The notes under the pieces are model-generated. The model ran no database searches and was not told the DNA's origin. It worked only from the letters and a program-made list of their open reading frames with translations. Positions 17,318 to 26,993 of a stretch of DNA of 64,000 nt are shown piece by piece (positions within the stretch are counted from its first letter, which is position 1; each line of letters begins with the position of its first letter). A program made the translations under genes and the position numbers. The stretch covers positions 682,001 to 746,000 of the forward strand of contig NZ_JAUSZL010000002.1 in the NCBI RefSeq assembly GCF_030817535.1. The letters run 5' to 3'. Source of the stretch: Streptomyces sp. V3I8 (lineage in GTDB: Bacteria; Actinomycetota; Actinomycetes; Streptomycetales; Streptomycetaceae).

Positions 17318-17425
17318 CGGCCGTGAGCCTACCGGTGGTTCGAACCGGGGCGCTGTCGGAGATCCGTCCGCTGACGAATGAGCGGTGCCGGTCTTGACCG
17401 GTAGCCGGTAGCCGATAGCCGGTAT

Positions 17426-18037
17426 TCAGCTCACGGCAGCGGTTTCGGCCTTTTCTTCCGTACGCGGCCACTGTTCCAGCATCGCGTGCAGGGAGGAGAC
17501 GGCCTTGCGCCAGGAGCGTTCCACTTCGCGCGGGTGGTTGAAGCCGCCGACGGCCTCGATGCTGATGTAGCCGTGAAAAGTGCTGCGCAGCAGCCGGACC
17601 GCATCGGTCAGGTCGGGCTCCTCCAGCCCGTAGTGGCGCATCACCGCATAAGTCAGCTCGACGCTGCGGGCGAAGACCGTGGTGTCGGCGATCTTCGACG
17701 GATCGAGCCGCAACTGGGTCGCCGCGTACCGGCCCGGGTGGCGCAGCGCGTATCCGCGATAGGCGTCGGCGAAGGCGGCGAGCGCCTCACCGCCGGACCG
17801 CCCGGCGATCGCGGTGCCGATGCGGTCGTTCATCTCACCGGACGCCAGGACGGCCACCCGGATTCGAATCTCCTGGAGGTTTTTGACATGTGAGTAAAAA
17901 CTGGCGTCCTTCACCCCGAACATTCTGGCGAGCGCCGAGACGGATACTTTTTCGATACCGACATCGTCGGCCAGCTCCGCCGCGGCCCGGGTGATCCGGT
18001 CGACCGTCAGACCCGCATGCACTCCCATATCACGCAT
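17426..18037 (-). CDS. TetR-family regulator (WHG/TetR_C_33-like C-terminal domain)
   Basis: This 203-residue regulator has an N-terminal helix-turn-helix (ITRAAAELADDVGIEKVSVSALARMFGVKDASFYSHVKN in two stretches, residues about 14-53). Its C-terminal domain contains DAYRGYALRHPGRYAATQL and STFHGYISIEAVGGFNHP, the pattern of WHG-domain TetR proteins. The start is ATG 18037. It is transcribed in the same direction as the AraC and pobA genes but 108 bp upstream of the AraC gene, with its stop followed by short TAGCCGGTAGCCGATAGCC repeats. The target and ligand are unknown. Confidence 0.88.
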   Translation of the reverse strand: MRDMGVHAGLTVDRITRAAAELADDVGIEKVSVSALARMFGVKDASFYSHVKNLQEIRIRVAVLASGEMNDRIGTAIAGRSGGEALAAFADAYRGYALRHPGRYAATQLRLDPSKIADTTVFARSVELTYAVMRHYGLEEPDLTDAVRLLRSTFHGYISIEAVGGFNHPREVERSWRKAVSSLHAMLEQWPRTEEKAETAAVS

Positions 18038-18333
18038 CAGCCCTTCCTGGCCTCATAAAAGAATCCTAGTGCATCCGGGCTTCTGGACGTACGGGGCCGG
18101 AAGGCGCGTATACCGACTCGTTCCCGGAAGTGGATTCCGGTGCGAGATCCCGCTTTCCTTGCGAAACGCCCCGAAGGCGGTCAGCTGCGGACCACGGGTG
18201 CGCTCGGACCGTGGTGCGCGGGCAGGGCGGCGGACCGGACCGCCCCCACGCAAGGTCCCCAGTCCTACCGAAGCTAGCACCACTTGACTCACACCTAATA
18301 GCCCTAGGTATTTCTGCGCTACAGTGCTGCGTC

Positions 18334-18825
18334 ATGAAGGAACTGAGTGAGCCGGTGATTCGTGCGTCGTTCGTCAACTGCTCGAAAGGGGCGGCCAAGC
18401 GCCTTTCGGTCCCCCGACTCCTGACCGAACTGCCCTGGGACGACCTGGATTTCCTGGGATGGCGCGACCCGTCGGCGCCGGAACGCAGCTACATCGTGAC
18501 GGAGCACCGGGGGAGATGGGTCGGGGTCGAGTTCCGTCGCGCCTCCCGGGTCGGCGGGTCGCATCACCGCAGCATGTGCTCGCTGTGCCTGACCACGCAC
18601 CCGGCGAACGGGGTGGAGCTGATGACCGCCCACAAGGCCCGCTCCACGGGCGACGCCTACAACACCGTGGGCACCTACATCTGCAGCGACCTGTCCTGTT
18701 CGCTGTACGTGCGGGGTCTCAAGCGGGTGCAGCCGGGCGGGCACCCCAAGGAGTCCCTCGGCGTCGACGAGAAGATCCGGCGCACCCGGGCGAACCTCGC
18801 CGGGTTCCTGGACACCCTGTGGTGA
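18334..18825 (+). CDS. FBP (EF-G-binding, treble-clef zinc finger) domain protein
   Basis: This 163-residue protein resembles the C-terminal zinc-binding domain of FusB/FBP elongation-factor-G-binding proteins. IRASFVNCSKGAAKRLSVPR is followed by LDFLGWRDP, then the treble-clef ligands in CSLCLTTHP (C-x2-C) and the later GTYICSDLSCSLYVRG (C-x4-C). FusB proteins free EF-G from fusidic-acid-stalled ribosomes. Actinobacterial members have the zinc domain without proof of that role, so a ribosome or EF-G link is only suggested. The start is ATG 18334. A TTGACT at 18284-18289 is a possible -35 element, but the matching -10 is poor. Confidence 0.82.
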   Translation: MKELSEPVIRASFVNCSKGAAKRLSVPRLLTELPWDDLDFLGWRDPSAPERSYIVTEHRGRWVGVEFRRASRVGGSHHRSMCSLCLTTHPANGVELMTAHKARSTGDAYNTVGTYICSDLSCSLYVRGLKRVQPGGHPKESLGVDEKIRRTRANLAGFLDTLW

Positions 18826-18923
18826 CCGAGCCACCGTTTCCTGGGTGTGCGGCACCCGGGAAACGCGCACCGGGGAGAACGGCGGCCTGGTCGCGGTGCC
18901 GGACCGGGGCGACCGTTGGACCC

Positions 18924-19247
18924 ATGACGACCACGAACCCGAGCCCGGACAACGGCTCGTCCCGCGCCCCGCACCCGTACGTCGGGACGGCCCCGCACCC
19001 GTACGTCGGGATGTGGGTGACCGCGGACGGCCACATCCGCCAGGAACTGCTGCCCGACGGCCGCTACGACGAGGCCCGCGGCACCCGCGCGAGCGCGTAC
19101 ACCGGCAGGTACACGGTGACCGGCAGCCATATCGACTACCTCGACGACACGGGCTTCACCGCCACCGGCGACGTCCGCGACGGGGTCCTGTTCCACGAGC
19201 ACCTCGTGCTCCACCGCGAGACGGACGACGGCACGCGTCAGGAGTGA
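18924..19247 (+). CDS. Atu4866-family protein with an N-terminal tandem repeat
   Basis: This 107-residue protein belongs to the Atu4866 domain family, which forms a small beta barrel: VGMWVTADGHIRQELLPDGRYDEARG, SAYTGRYTVTGSHIDYLDD and TGFTATGDVRDGVLFHEHLVL. The N-terminal tail holds a direct repeat (PHPYVGTA then PHPYVGMW) from an exact duplication of about 18 bp at 18971-19010. The second copy runs into the domain proper. The start is ATG 18924. No signal peptide is present. The function is unknown; the fold is shared with lipocalin-like binding proteins. Confidence 0.8.
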   Translation: MTTTNPSPDNGSSRAPHPYVGTAPHPYVGMWVTADGHIRQELLPDGRYDEARGTRASAYTGRYTVTGSHIDYLDDTGFTATGDVRDGVLFHEHLVLHRETDDGTRQE

Positions 19248-19463
19248 CGCGGACTCCCGGTCCGCGGCGTCGCCTCCCGTGCTACTCCGACGGCCGTACG
19301 CCGCGGGGGCACCGGGAGCGCACCTGTCGGCGGGCGAAAGTCCTGGTCCGGGGGTACGGCAGCCGGGTTCCCCGAACCGCTCGCGGGTGCGCGACCGGTT
19401 GCGGCGGGCCCGGGGGTTTTCCACGGTGGGGGCACACGACAGCCGTTCTGGAAAGGAAACCGT

Positions 19464-20096
19464 ATGCGCGCCCTGGTATCCCGCGGGCTGCTCCTCCCGC
19501 CCCTCGTCTGCGCCGCGCTCGTCCTCGGTCCGGTGGGCGTCGCCACCGCCGCCGAGGTACGGCCCGGCACCCCGGACGCCCGTGCCACGGAGCCCCGGCT
19601 CCCCGGCACGGACATGACGCCGGAACGGCTGCGCACGGTGGCCGACACGGAACAGGGTGACGCGTTCGCCCCCCTCCTGACCGTACTGGCCGACCTGACC
19701 GGTCTGGTCGGCGGCGGGCAGGGCGGCACCCTCGACGCGGCCGTGGCCGCCGAGCAGGCGCAGGCCGTGAAGGAGACCACCGCCCTGCTCCAGCAGCAGC
19801 TGCGGGACACGGCCGATGCCACGACGCCCGAAGACACCGTGACCGACCCGGCACCGTTCGAGGGAACGACGAGCGCCGACTCCATGGCGCCGGTGGGGTC
19901 CGCGGCGGACGCTCCCGGGCGGGACACCGCGACCGACCTGGAGACGTCGGTCGACAGTCTGGTCTCGTCGCTGGCCGCCCTCGACATCGGCGGGATCGTC
20001 GGCACGGTGCCGAAGGTCCTGTCGTCCGTGCTGGGGCTGCTGACCGGCGGCTCGGGCGGCGGGCTCCCCCAGCTCTCCACGCCGCCGACGACCTGA
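19464..20096 (+). CDS. Secreted hypothetical protein
   Basis: This 210-residue protein has a clear Sec signal peptide (MRALVSRGLLLPPLVCAALVLGPVGVATAA, cleavage after about residue 30). The mature part is Ala/Thr/Asp-rich with several Leu-rich helices (LLTVLADLTGLVGGGQGG; SLVSSLAALDIGGIVGTVPK) and no Cys, so no disulfides or lipid anchor. I recognise no family. Similar short secreted proteins with 'LTGLVGG' and 'LLGGLLGG' helices are common in Streptomyces. The start is ATG 19464 after GGAAAGGAAACC, a good ribosome site. A strong hairpin at 20132-20170 ends the unit. Confidence 0.8.
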   Translation: MRALVSRGLLLPPLVCAALVLGPVGVATAAEVRPGTPDARATEPRLPGTDMTPERLRTVADTEQGDAFAPLLTVLADLTGLVGGGQGGTLDAAVAAEQAQAVKETTALLQQQLRDTADATTPEDTVTDPAPFEGTTSADSMAPVGSAADAPGRDTATDLETSVDSLVSSLAALDIGGIVGTVPKVLSSVLGLLTGGSGGGLPQLSTPPTT

Positions 20097-20131
20097 TTCC
20101 TGCCGCCGCGTTCCCGCTCGCACCGGGCACG

Positions 20132-20170
20132 AAGGCCGCCGGCCGTTCCTTCGGGGCGGTCGGCGGCCTT
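20132..20170 (+). terminator. Rho-independent-type hairpin
   Basis: A 13-bp stem (AAGGCCGCCGGCC pairing with GGTCGGCGGCCTT, one G-T pair) with a 13-nt loop lies 35 bp after the secreted-protein stop codon. There is no T-run, as is usual in Streptomyces. Confidence 0.7.
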
Positions 20171-20253
20171 CTCCGCGTCATGTCCCCATCACGTTCACAG
20201 ACGCGGCACCGATCCGCACTCGTCGAACGGGTCCGCGCGGGTACCCGTATCTC

Positions 20254-20475
20254 ATGACTGACGTGGTGGACTCCGACGAACTCCTGCGCCGCATCCAGCG
20301 GGCCCGCTCCTGGGCCGGCCGGGAGGAGCAGACATGGAAGGCACGGGGCGAAGAGCTCAGGACCGGTGATCCGGACGGCGCGCGCGACGCCGAACTGCGC
20401 GGACGGACCTACGAGGCGGTGCGCAAGGCGCTGGACGAGATAGTGACCCCGGGCGTGCACGACGCGGACGGCTGA
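20254..20475 (+). CDS. Small conserved-looking hypothetical protein
   Basis: This 73-residue, highly charged, probably helical protein (DELLRRIQRARSWAGREEQTWKARGEEL, then ELRGRTYEAVRKALDEIV) has no signal peptide or membrane segment. It has normal Streptomyces codon bias and an ATG at 20254, but no strong ribosome site. I do not recognise a family. It may be cotranscribed with the ABM-domain gene that follows after about 100 bp, a gap that holds three copies of CCTTCGGCCC. Confidence 0.6.
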   Translation: MTDVVDSDELLRRIQRARSWAGREEQTWKARGEELRTGDPDGARDAELRGRTYEAVRKALDEIVTPGVHDADG

Positions 20476-20579
20476 AGCCGGACGGTCCGGCCCCTTCGGC
20501 CCGGCCTCTCCCGTCCCACCCTTCGGCCCGACCCCTTCGGCCCGACCGCGCATGACCCGCGCGGCCCATGGAACTCGTC

Positions 20580-21152
20580 ATGGTCATGAGCACCACGCAG
20601 GCCTCGCGCGGCGAACCCGTCACCACGGTTTTCACCTGGCAGGTACGCCCCGGCCACGAAGCCGACTTCGAGGAGTGGACCCGGGGCGTCGCGGACTGCG
20701 TCGCCCGGTTCCCCGGCAGTCAGGGACTGTCCTGGCTACGCCCCGAGCCCGGGCACCGGTTCCACGCGGTGCTCCGCTTCTCCGACCCCCAGCGGCTCAC
20801 CGACTGGCTGGTCTCGGCCGAGCGCGCGGAGTGGCACGCGCGTATCCAGGGCATCGCCACCGAGGTCCGTGACGAGCGCCAGTCGACCACCGGACTGGAG
20901 AGCTGGTTCCGTCTGCCGGGCACCACCGTGAAGGCCCCGCCGCGCTGGAAGATGGTCCTGACGACGTTCCTCGGCGCCTATCCGATGACCTTCCTCATCC
21001 AGTGGCTGGTGGCACCCAATACGACGTCCTGGCCCCTGCCGTTGCGCGCCGCCGTCTTCCCGCTCGTGCTGCTGCCCGTGCTCACGTACCTGGTCATGCC
21101 GGGGCTCAGCCGGCTGCTGCGGCTGTGGCTGTACGGCACACCCGACAGCTGA
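20580..21152 (+). CDS. Antibiotic-biosynthesis-monooxygenase (ABM) domain fused to two membrane segments
   Basis: The first ~100 residues of this 190-residue protein form an ABM dimeric alpha/beta barrel domain (VTTVFTWQVRPGHEADFEEW, QGLSWLRPEPGHRFHAVLRF, WLVSAERAEWHARIQ). The remainder holds two hydrophobic helices (MVLTTFLGAYPMTFLIQWLV and LRAAVFPLVLLPVLTYLVMP), so the domain is anchored to the membrane. ABM domains degrade heme or oxidise quinone-like substrates, but many have no known activity. There are three in-frame ATGs at 20568, 20580 and 20586. I favour 20580 because GGA lies 7 nt upstream. The function is unassigned. Confidence 0.78.
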   Translation: MVMSTTQASRGEPVTTVFTWQVRPGHEADFEEWTRGVADCVARFPGSQGLSWLRPEPGHRFHAVLRFSDPQRLTDWLVSAERAEWHARIQGIATEVRDERQSTTGLESWFRLPGTTVKAPPRWKMVLTTFLGAYPMTFLIQWLVAPNTTSWPLPLRAAVFPLVLLPVLTYLVMPGLSRLLRLWLYGTPDS

Positions 21153-21307
21153 CGCGGTGACAGGCCCCGCTCCCGGCCCGCGTCACACGTGTGCCTCATC
21201 CGGTTGGCGGCCTTCGGCGCGGGCGCTTAGAAAGAAGGTCGAACAGCAACTCTCGGGCCGCACGTCCGGGCCACGACAGCGACTGCACCCTTCGTAGGGA
21301 GCCGAGT

Positions 21308-22813
21308 ATGACAACCCGTTCGCCTTTCGACTCCGACCGACCTGGCATATCTCCCGAGAGCGTGGTCGAGGCCCCCATGCCGCCGCCACCCGTCTCCGCC
21401 CCCTGGCACACGCCGCCGGCCGAGGCGCCGGACAGGCCGACGCGCAGGGCTGAACACCGGTACGCCGACGCGGTCGACCGCCGCCGGTACGCCGAGCCGG
21501 CCGACGCCGTCGAGCACCGGTACGCCGATCCGGCCGACGAACCCGACCACGCGTACCCCGACCCCGCCGACGAGCCCGACCACCGGTACGCCGACCCTGC
21601 CGACCGGAACGACGGGGACGGCCGCTACACCGACCTGGCCGACGAGCTCGACCGGCGGTACCCGGGGCCGGCCGACGACTCCGGCCGCCGGTACGCCGAG
21701 CCGGCCGACGAACCCGACCGCGCGCGCCCCCGTCCGGCCGGCAGCACCACGGCGGACGACGAGGCCGAGGACCGGTACGCCGAGCCTCCCGTGGAGCCCG
21801 ACCCGTCGTACGACAACCCGGTCGACGGGCTGGTCCACGCGGCCGTCGCCGACCGGCCGCTGGAAGAGGTGATCCAGCTCATCGAGATGCTGGAGCAGTC
21901 ACCGCAGTACGCGCGGGCGACGGTCGACGCGCTGCGGGCGGCCGGCACGGACCGGTCCGTGGAGGACGTCAGTCGGCTGGTGGCCCTGCTGACCCGGCCG
22001 CCGAGGAACGCCGACAGCGCCGACGAGGCGATCCGCGCGGCGGCCCGGGGCCGGCCGGTGGAAGAGGTCACCAAGCTGATGGCGCTGCTGCACCGGCCCC
22101 CGCTCGAACCCCACTGCGGCGAGGCCGCGGTGCGGGCGGCCGCCACCAGCCGCCCGGTCGAGGAACTCGTGGAGCTCATCGGCCGCATGGCCCATCAGCA
22201 GGGCGTACGCGAGGACCTGCTGCAGGCGGGAGCGGACGCGCGGACGGGGACGAAGTCGGCCTCCGGGAAGGCGCGCGCGGCCTCCTTCAAGGACGGTCCG
22301 CCCGCCGGGGACCCGCTCCTCGCCGCGGCCGGCACGGTCCCCGTCGGCCGTACGGCCCGGGGACGCGGAGGCCGGCCGGCGCAGAACGGCGTCTCCCCCG
22401 CCTGGCCGCGCCTGGCCGCGGTGCTGCTGCTCGTCCTGTGCGGCGCGGCGCACTTCCCGCCGAGCCGGGACGGAGCCTCCGCCGGCGCCTACGGGTTCGC
22501 CCTCGGCGCAGCCGCCCTGTGCGTCCTGCTGGGTCTGGCACTGGTCCGTCGGAGCACGCTGCCGGTGCTCGCCGCGGGGATCCTGGTTCCGGCGGCACTC
22601 GCCATCGCCCAGCTGCTGGACGGCCGCGTCACCTCGCCCGGCCTGTCCCGCGCCCTGGAGCTGACCCTCGCGCCCCAGTGGCTCGCCGGCCTGGCGGCCG
22701 TGCTCGCCGCGCTGGGGGCCCTGACGGCGCTGGTCACGCTCCTGGCGTCGAAGCGGCCGCGCCCGCGGCCCGACGTACGGCAGCTGGCCGGTTCGAACCG
22801 GGCGGCGGACTGA
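21308..22813 (+). CDS. Membrane protein with RYADPADEPDH repeats and a RPVEEVxxLxxLL helical-repeat array
   Basis: This 501-residue protein has three parts. Residues about 49-137 are acidic, degenerate 10-12-residue repeats around RYADPADEPDH. Residues about 182-300 are four ~34-residue helical repeats, each starting DRPLEEVIQLIEML, DRSVEDVSRLVALL, RPVEEVTKLMALL or RPVEELVELIGRM and ending ALRAA or AVRAA. After a basic linker, residues about 365-485 carry around four membrane helices. The start is ATG 21308, with AGGGAG 7-8 nt upstream. I recognise no named family. The layout suggests a cytoplasmic scaffold or adaptor array anchored in the membrane. A perfect 21-bp terminator follows. Confidence 0.8.
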   Translation: MTTRSPFDSDRPGISPESVVEAPMPPPPVSAPWHTPPAEAPDRPTRRAEHRYADAVDRRRYAEPADAVEHRYADPADEPDHAYPDPADEPDHRYADPADRNDGDGRYTDLADELDRRYPGPADDSGRRYAEPADEPDRARPRPAGSTTADDEAEDRYAEPPVEPDPSYDNPVDGLVHAAVADRPLEEVIQLIEMLEQSPQYARATVDALRAAGTDRSVEDVSRLVALLTRPPRNADSADEAIRAAARGRPVEEVTKLMALLHRPPLEPHCGEAAVRAAATSRPVEELVELIGRMAHQQGVREDLLQAGADARTGTKSASGKARAASFKDGPPAGDPLLAAAGTVPVGRTARGRGGRPAQNGVSPAWPRLAAVLLLVLCGAAHFPPSRDGASAGAYGFALGAAALCVLLGLALVRRSTLPVLAAGILVPAALAIAQLLDGRVTSPGLSRALELTLAPQWLAGLAAVLAALGALTALVTLLASKRPRPRPDVRQLAGSNRAAD

Positions 22814-22851
22814 CCCGCGCCGCCCGCCGCCCCGGCCCCGAGCGCGGTCGA

Positions 22852-22895
22852 AAAGCCCTACGGGCCCCAGGATGTCCTGGGGCCCGTAGGGCTTT
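22852..22895 (+). terminator. Perfect 21-bp hairpin terminator
   Basis: The arms 22852-22872 and 22875-22895 are exact reverse complements (AAAGCCCTACGGG... against ...CCCGTAGGGCTTT). The hairpin begins 39 bp after the repeat-protein stop. The A-run on one side and T-run on the other would let it work from both strands. Confidence 0.85.
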
Positions 22896-22941
22896 CCGGG
22901 GTCCGCGGACCCCGGGGGCGCGGATCTCAAGTACACGGATC

Positions 22942-23178
22942 TCAGGGGCGGGGGGAACTGCGCAACCGGCCGCGCGGCGGCGCCGCCGTGTCCGTTTCCG
23001 GTGGCGGGGCGGCGGATGCGGCCCGTCGTGGGCCGCTCGCGCGGTTCCCCGCACCCCTGGGCGGCGCGCCGCGCGGCACGTACACGCCGCCGCCGAGGCG
23101 ACGCAGCGGTGTCACACGGATCCTGACCCCCTGCTGATCCGTCGCCTGCTGATCAGTCGGCTGCTGGGTGGTGTCCAT
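22942..23178 (-). CDS. Possible small protein, doubtful
   Basis: This 78-codon frame begins MDTTQQPTDQQATDQQGVRI and continues RVTPLRRLGGGVYVPRG, which looks like real coding sequence. From about residue 40 it reads through two copies of a common Streptomyces intergenic repeat (tail RLRSSPRP-stop), typical of spurious extensions. There is no convincing ribosome site upstream of ATG 23178. Either only the N-terminal part is meaningful or it is not a gene. Confidence 0.3.
   Translation of the reverse strand: MDTTQQPTDQQATDQQGVRIRVTPLRRLGGGVYVPRGAPPRGAGNRASGPRRAASAAPPPETDTAAPPRGRLRSSPRP
22943..23065. repeat. Two copies of a Streptomyces intergenic repeat (GCGCAGTTCCCCGCGCCCCTG type)
   Basis: One copy lies at 22943-22963 in reverse orientation (CAGGGGCGGGGGGAACTGCGC). 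A second, forward copy is at about 23040-23062 (CGCGCGGTTCCCCGCACCCCT). Related copies occur at about 9124-9144, 27123-27143 and near 27225. Such elements are frequent between Streptomyces genes and have no established role. Confidence 0.6.
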
Positions 23179-23363
23179 GCGTCCACGGTGCACCAGGGGC
23201 GCCCGGGCAACCAGGCCCCTCCTGTGGGCAGGACCACGGATCCTGGTACCGGCACCACCCGTCAGGGGGAGCGGGGAGGCACCGGAGGAAACTCCCTCGG
23301 CGTCTGAGCGGGGCCGTCCCGTACGGGGAACTCGCACCCACCTTCTGTTCGGCACGCCCGTCT

Positions 23364-24981
<1,618 letters not shown>

Positions 24982-25065
24982 ACCGCCTCCGACGGCACGG
25001 AGGCCGGCGCAGAGGTCGGCGCGGAGATCCGTACAGAGATCGACACAGGGATCGGTACGCAGACA

Positions 25066-25093
25066 TGGCGCGGCGGTTCCGGTCGCCGCGCCA
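25066..25093 (+). terminator. Hairpin terminator after the xylanase gene
   Basis: A perfect 10-bp stem (TGGCGCGGCG and CGCCGCGCCA) with an 8-nt loop lies 85 bp after the xylanase stop. It is preceded by three degenerate ~13-bp repeats of the AGAGATCSRYACAG type (about 25023-25062). Confidence 0.65.
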
Positions 25094-25191
25094 CGTCCGA
25101 CCCGTCGGAGTACCCGTAGGGACGCGGGTTACGCATGAAGCCGTCCGCGCGGACCCGAATGCCCGGCACCGTCACGGGTATTGACCAGCGC

Positions 25192-25632
25192 ATGACGGAT
25201 GACATCAGCCAGGACACACTGCTCCAGCTCCTCTCCGAGTACGACGGCGGAGTGCTGACGACCCTCAAGCGCGACGGCCGCCCGCAGCTGTCGAACGTCA
25301 ACCACGCCTACTACCCCGCCGAGCGGATCGTGCGCGTCTCGCTCACCGACGGCCGCGCCAAGACCCGCAACCTGCGCCGGGACCCGCGGGCCTCGTACCA
25401 CGTGACCAGCGCGGACCGCTGGGCCTACACCGTCGCCGAGGGTGTCGCCGACCTCTCCCCCGTGGCCCGCGACGTGGACGACGAGACGGTGGAGGAGCTG
25501 ATCGGGCTCTACCGGGACGTCCAGGGCGAGCACCCCGACTGGGACGACTACCGGGCCGCCATGGTCCGCGACGGCCGGCTCGTGCTGCGGCTGCGGGTGG
25601 AGCGCGCGTACGGCATTCCCCTCGCACGCTGA
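25192..25632 (+). CDS. PPOX-class F420-dependent oxidoreductase
   Basis: This 146-residue split-barrel flavin/deazaflavin protein has DTLLQLLSEYDGGVLTTLKRDGRPQLSNVNHAYYP at the N-terminus (the usual FDOR-B start), RIVRVSLTDGRAKTRNLRRDPRASYHV (the cofactor phosphate-binding KTRNLRRDP) and a C-terminal RLVLRLRVERAYG. These small F420H2-dependent reductases act on varied substrates such as biliverdin, quinones and unsaturated lactones. The substrate is not predictable here. I chose ATG 25192 (MTDDIS). The in-frame ATG at 25135 adds a poorly conserved-looking extension. There is little room for a ribosome site, so the message may be leaderless. Confidence 0.9.
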   Translation: MTDDISQDTLLQLLSEYDGGVLTTLKRDGRPQLSNVNHAYYPAERIVRVSLTDGRAKTRNLRRDPRASYHVTSADRWAYTVAEGVADLSPVARDVDDETVEELIGLYRDVQGEHPDWDDYRAAMVRDGRLVLRLRVERAYGIPLAR

Positions 25633-25698
25633 ACCACCCCGGCCGAATCGGCCTGTCCGGGCCGGCCCGTTCGGACCGGCCCGTCCGCTTACCCCTTC

Positions 25699-25775
25699 AA
25701 CAACCGTTGTTTTTGGTCTGTACCTGTCGATGGTCAGCCGCTAAGCTCTGCCCCGCATTCATGAGAGCGCTCTCA
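25699..25775 (+). promoter_or_regulatory. Two perfect palindromes upstream of the serine protease gene
   Basis: AACAAC-C-GTTGTT (25699-25711) and the 14-bp perfect palindrome TGAGAGCGCTCTCA (25762-25775) precede the protease start by about 120 and 55 bp. The second has the CG-centred form of LacI-family operators and differs by one base per half from the CebR site TGGGAGCGCTCCCA. A TAAGCT at 25742-25747 could be the -10. The role is inferred. Confidence 0.55.
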
Positions 25776-25826
25776 CCGTTCAGCTGTTCCGCCCCCACCT
25801 TGCTGGAACAACGAAGGGCTACCGCC

Positions 25827-26993
25827 TTGAGACGCACCACGACCCTGAGCACCGGCCTGGCCTCCCTCCTGCTGATCGGCGCCTGGGCAGCCGTCGGCAC
25901 CGGATCCGCCTCGGCCGCCCCCGCCCCCGAAGCCGCCCCCACCTCGAAGGCTCCCGCCTCCGACGCCCTCCTCGACGCCATGCAGAGGGACTTCGGCCTG
26001 ACCAAGGCCGGGGCCGAGGCACGGCTCGCCGCCGAGAAGAAGGCGACCGCCGTCGAACCGAAGGCCGAACGCGCGGCCGGAGCCGCGTACGGCGGCTCCT
26101 GGTTCGACGCCGACAGCGGCAGGCTGACCGTCGCCGTCAGGTCCGGCGCGTCCGCCGGCACGCTGGACGCCGTACGCGACACCGGAGCGGCCGTCCGCAC
26201 CGTCAAGTACAGCGCGCGGCAGCTCGACGCGGCCAAGGCCCGCATCGACGAGCTGGACGCGCCCGAGGGAATCAGCAACTGGTACGTCGACGCCGAGTCG
26301 AGCTCGGTCGTCGTGGGCGTCGTCGCCGCCCAGCGCGCTGACAACGATGTCCGCTCCTTCCTCGACCGGGCCGGGGCCGCCGGCCCCGTCACCGTCGAGG
26401 AGACCGCGAAGGCGCCTAAGACCTTCGCGGCCGGGACGGTCGGGGGCGACCCCTTCTACACCGGCAACGTCCGCTGTTCCATCGGCTTCTCGGTGCACGG
26501 CGGCTTCGTCACCGCCGGGCACTGCGGCGGCGCCGGGCAGGGCGTCAGCGGCTGGGACCGCTCCTACATAGGCAACATCCAGGGCTCGTCGTTCCCGGAG
26601 AACGACTACGCCTGGGTCAACGTCGGCAGCGGCTGGTGGACGGTGCCCGTCGTACTGGGCTGGGGCACCGTCTCCGACCAGCTCGTGCGCGGCTCCAACG
26701 AGGCACCGGTCGGCGCGTCCATCTGCCGGTCGGGGTCGACCTCGCACTGGCACTGCGGCGCGGTGCTGGCCAAGAACGAGACCGTCAACTACAGCCAGGG
26801 CGCCGTGCGTCAGATGACCAAGACCAGTGTCTGCGCGGAGCCGGGCGACTCGGGCGGCTCCTTCATCAGCGGCGACCAGGCGCAGGGCGTCACGTCGGGC
26901 GGCTGGGGCAACTGCTCCACCGGCGGCGAGACCTGGTACCAGCCGATCAACGAGATCCTCAACCGGTACGGGCTGACGCTGCACACGGCGTGA
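25827..26993 (+). CDS. Secreted S1A (alpha-lytic / SGPB-type) serine protease with pro-region
   Basis: This 388-residue preproprotease has a signal peptide over residues 1-30 (LRRTTTLSTGLASLLLIGAW to ASA). A long pro-domain (about 31-203: ALLDAMQRDFGLTKAGAEARLAAE, YGGSWFDADSGRLTVAVRS) acts as folding chaperone. The mature chymotrypsin-fold enzyme starts near TVGGDPFYTG. The catalytic triad is His232 (TAGHC), Asp260 (ENDYAWV) and the Ser of CAEPGDSGGS, with paired Cys around each. The start is TTG 25827, supported by GAAGGG 8-9 nt upstream; an ATG at 25761 has no site. It probably acts in extracellular protein degradation. The upstream operator-like palindrome suggests LacI-type control. Confidence 0.93.
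   Translation: MRRTTTLSTGLASLLLIGAWAAVGTGSASAAPAPEAAPTSKAPASDALLDAMQRDFGLTKAGAEARLAAEKKATAVEPKAERAAGAAYGGSWFDADSGRLTVAVRSGASAGTLDAVRDTGAAVRTVKYSARQLDAAKARIDELDAPEGISNWYVDAESSSVVVGVVAAQRADNDVRSFLDRAGAAGPVTVEETAKAPKTFAAGTVGGDPFYTGNVRCSIGFSVHGGFVTAGHCGGAGQGVSGWDRSYIGNIQGSSFPENDYAWVNVGSGWWTVPVVLGWGTVSDQLVRGSNEAPVGASICRSGSTSHWHCGAVLAKNETVNYSQGAVRQMTKTSVCAEPGDSGGSFISGDQAQGVTSGGWGNCSTGGETWYQPINEILNRYGLTLHTA

Noticed and set aside
17337..17346. GGTTCGAACC, like a tRNA T-arm
   Set aside because: There is no acceptor stem, anticodon arm or CCA context around it. It is more likely an AraC-site palindrome.
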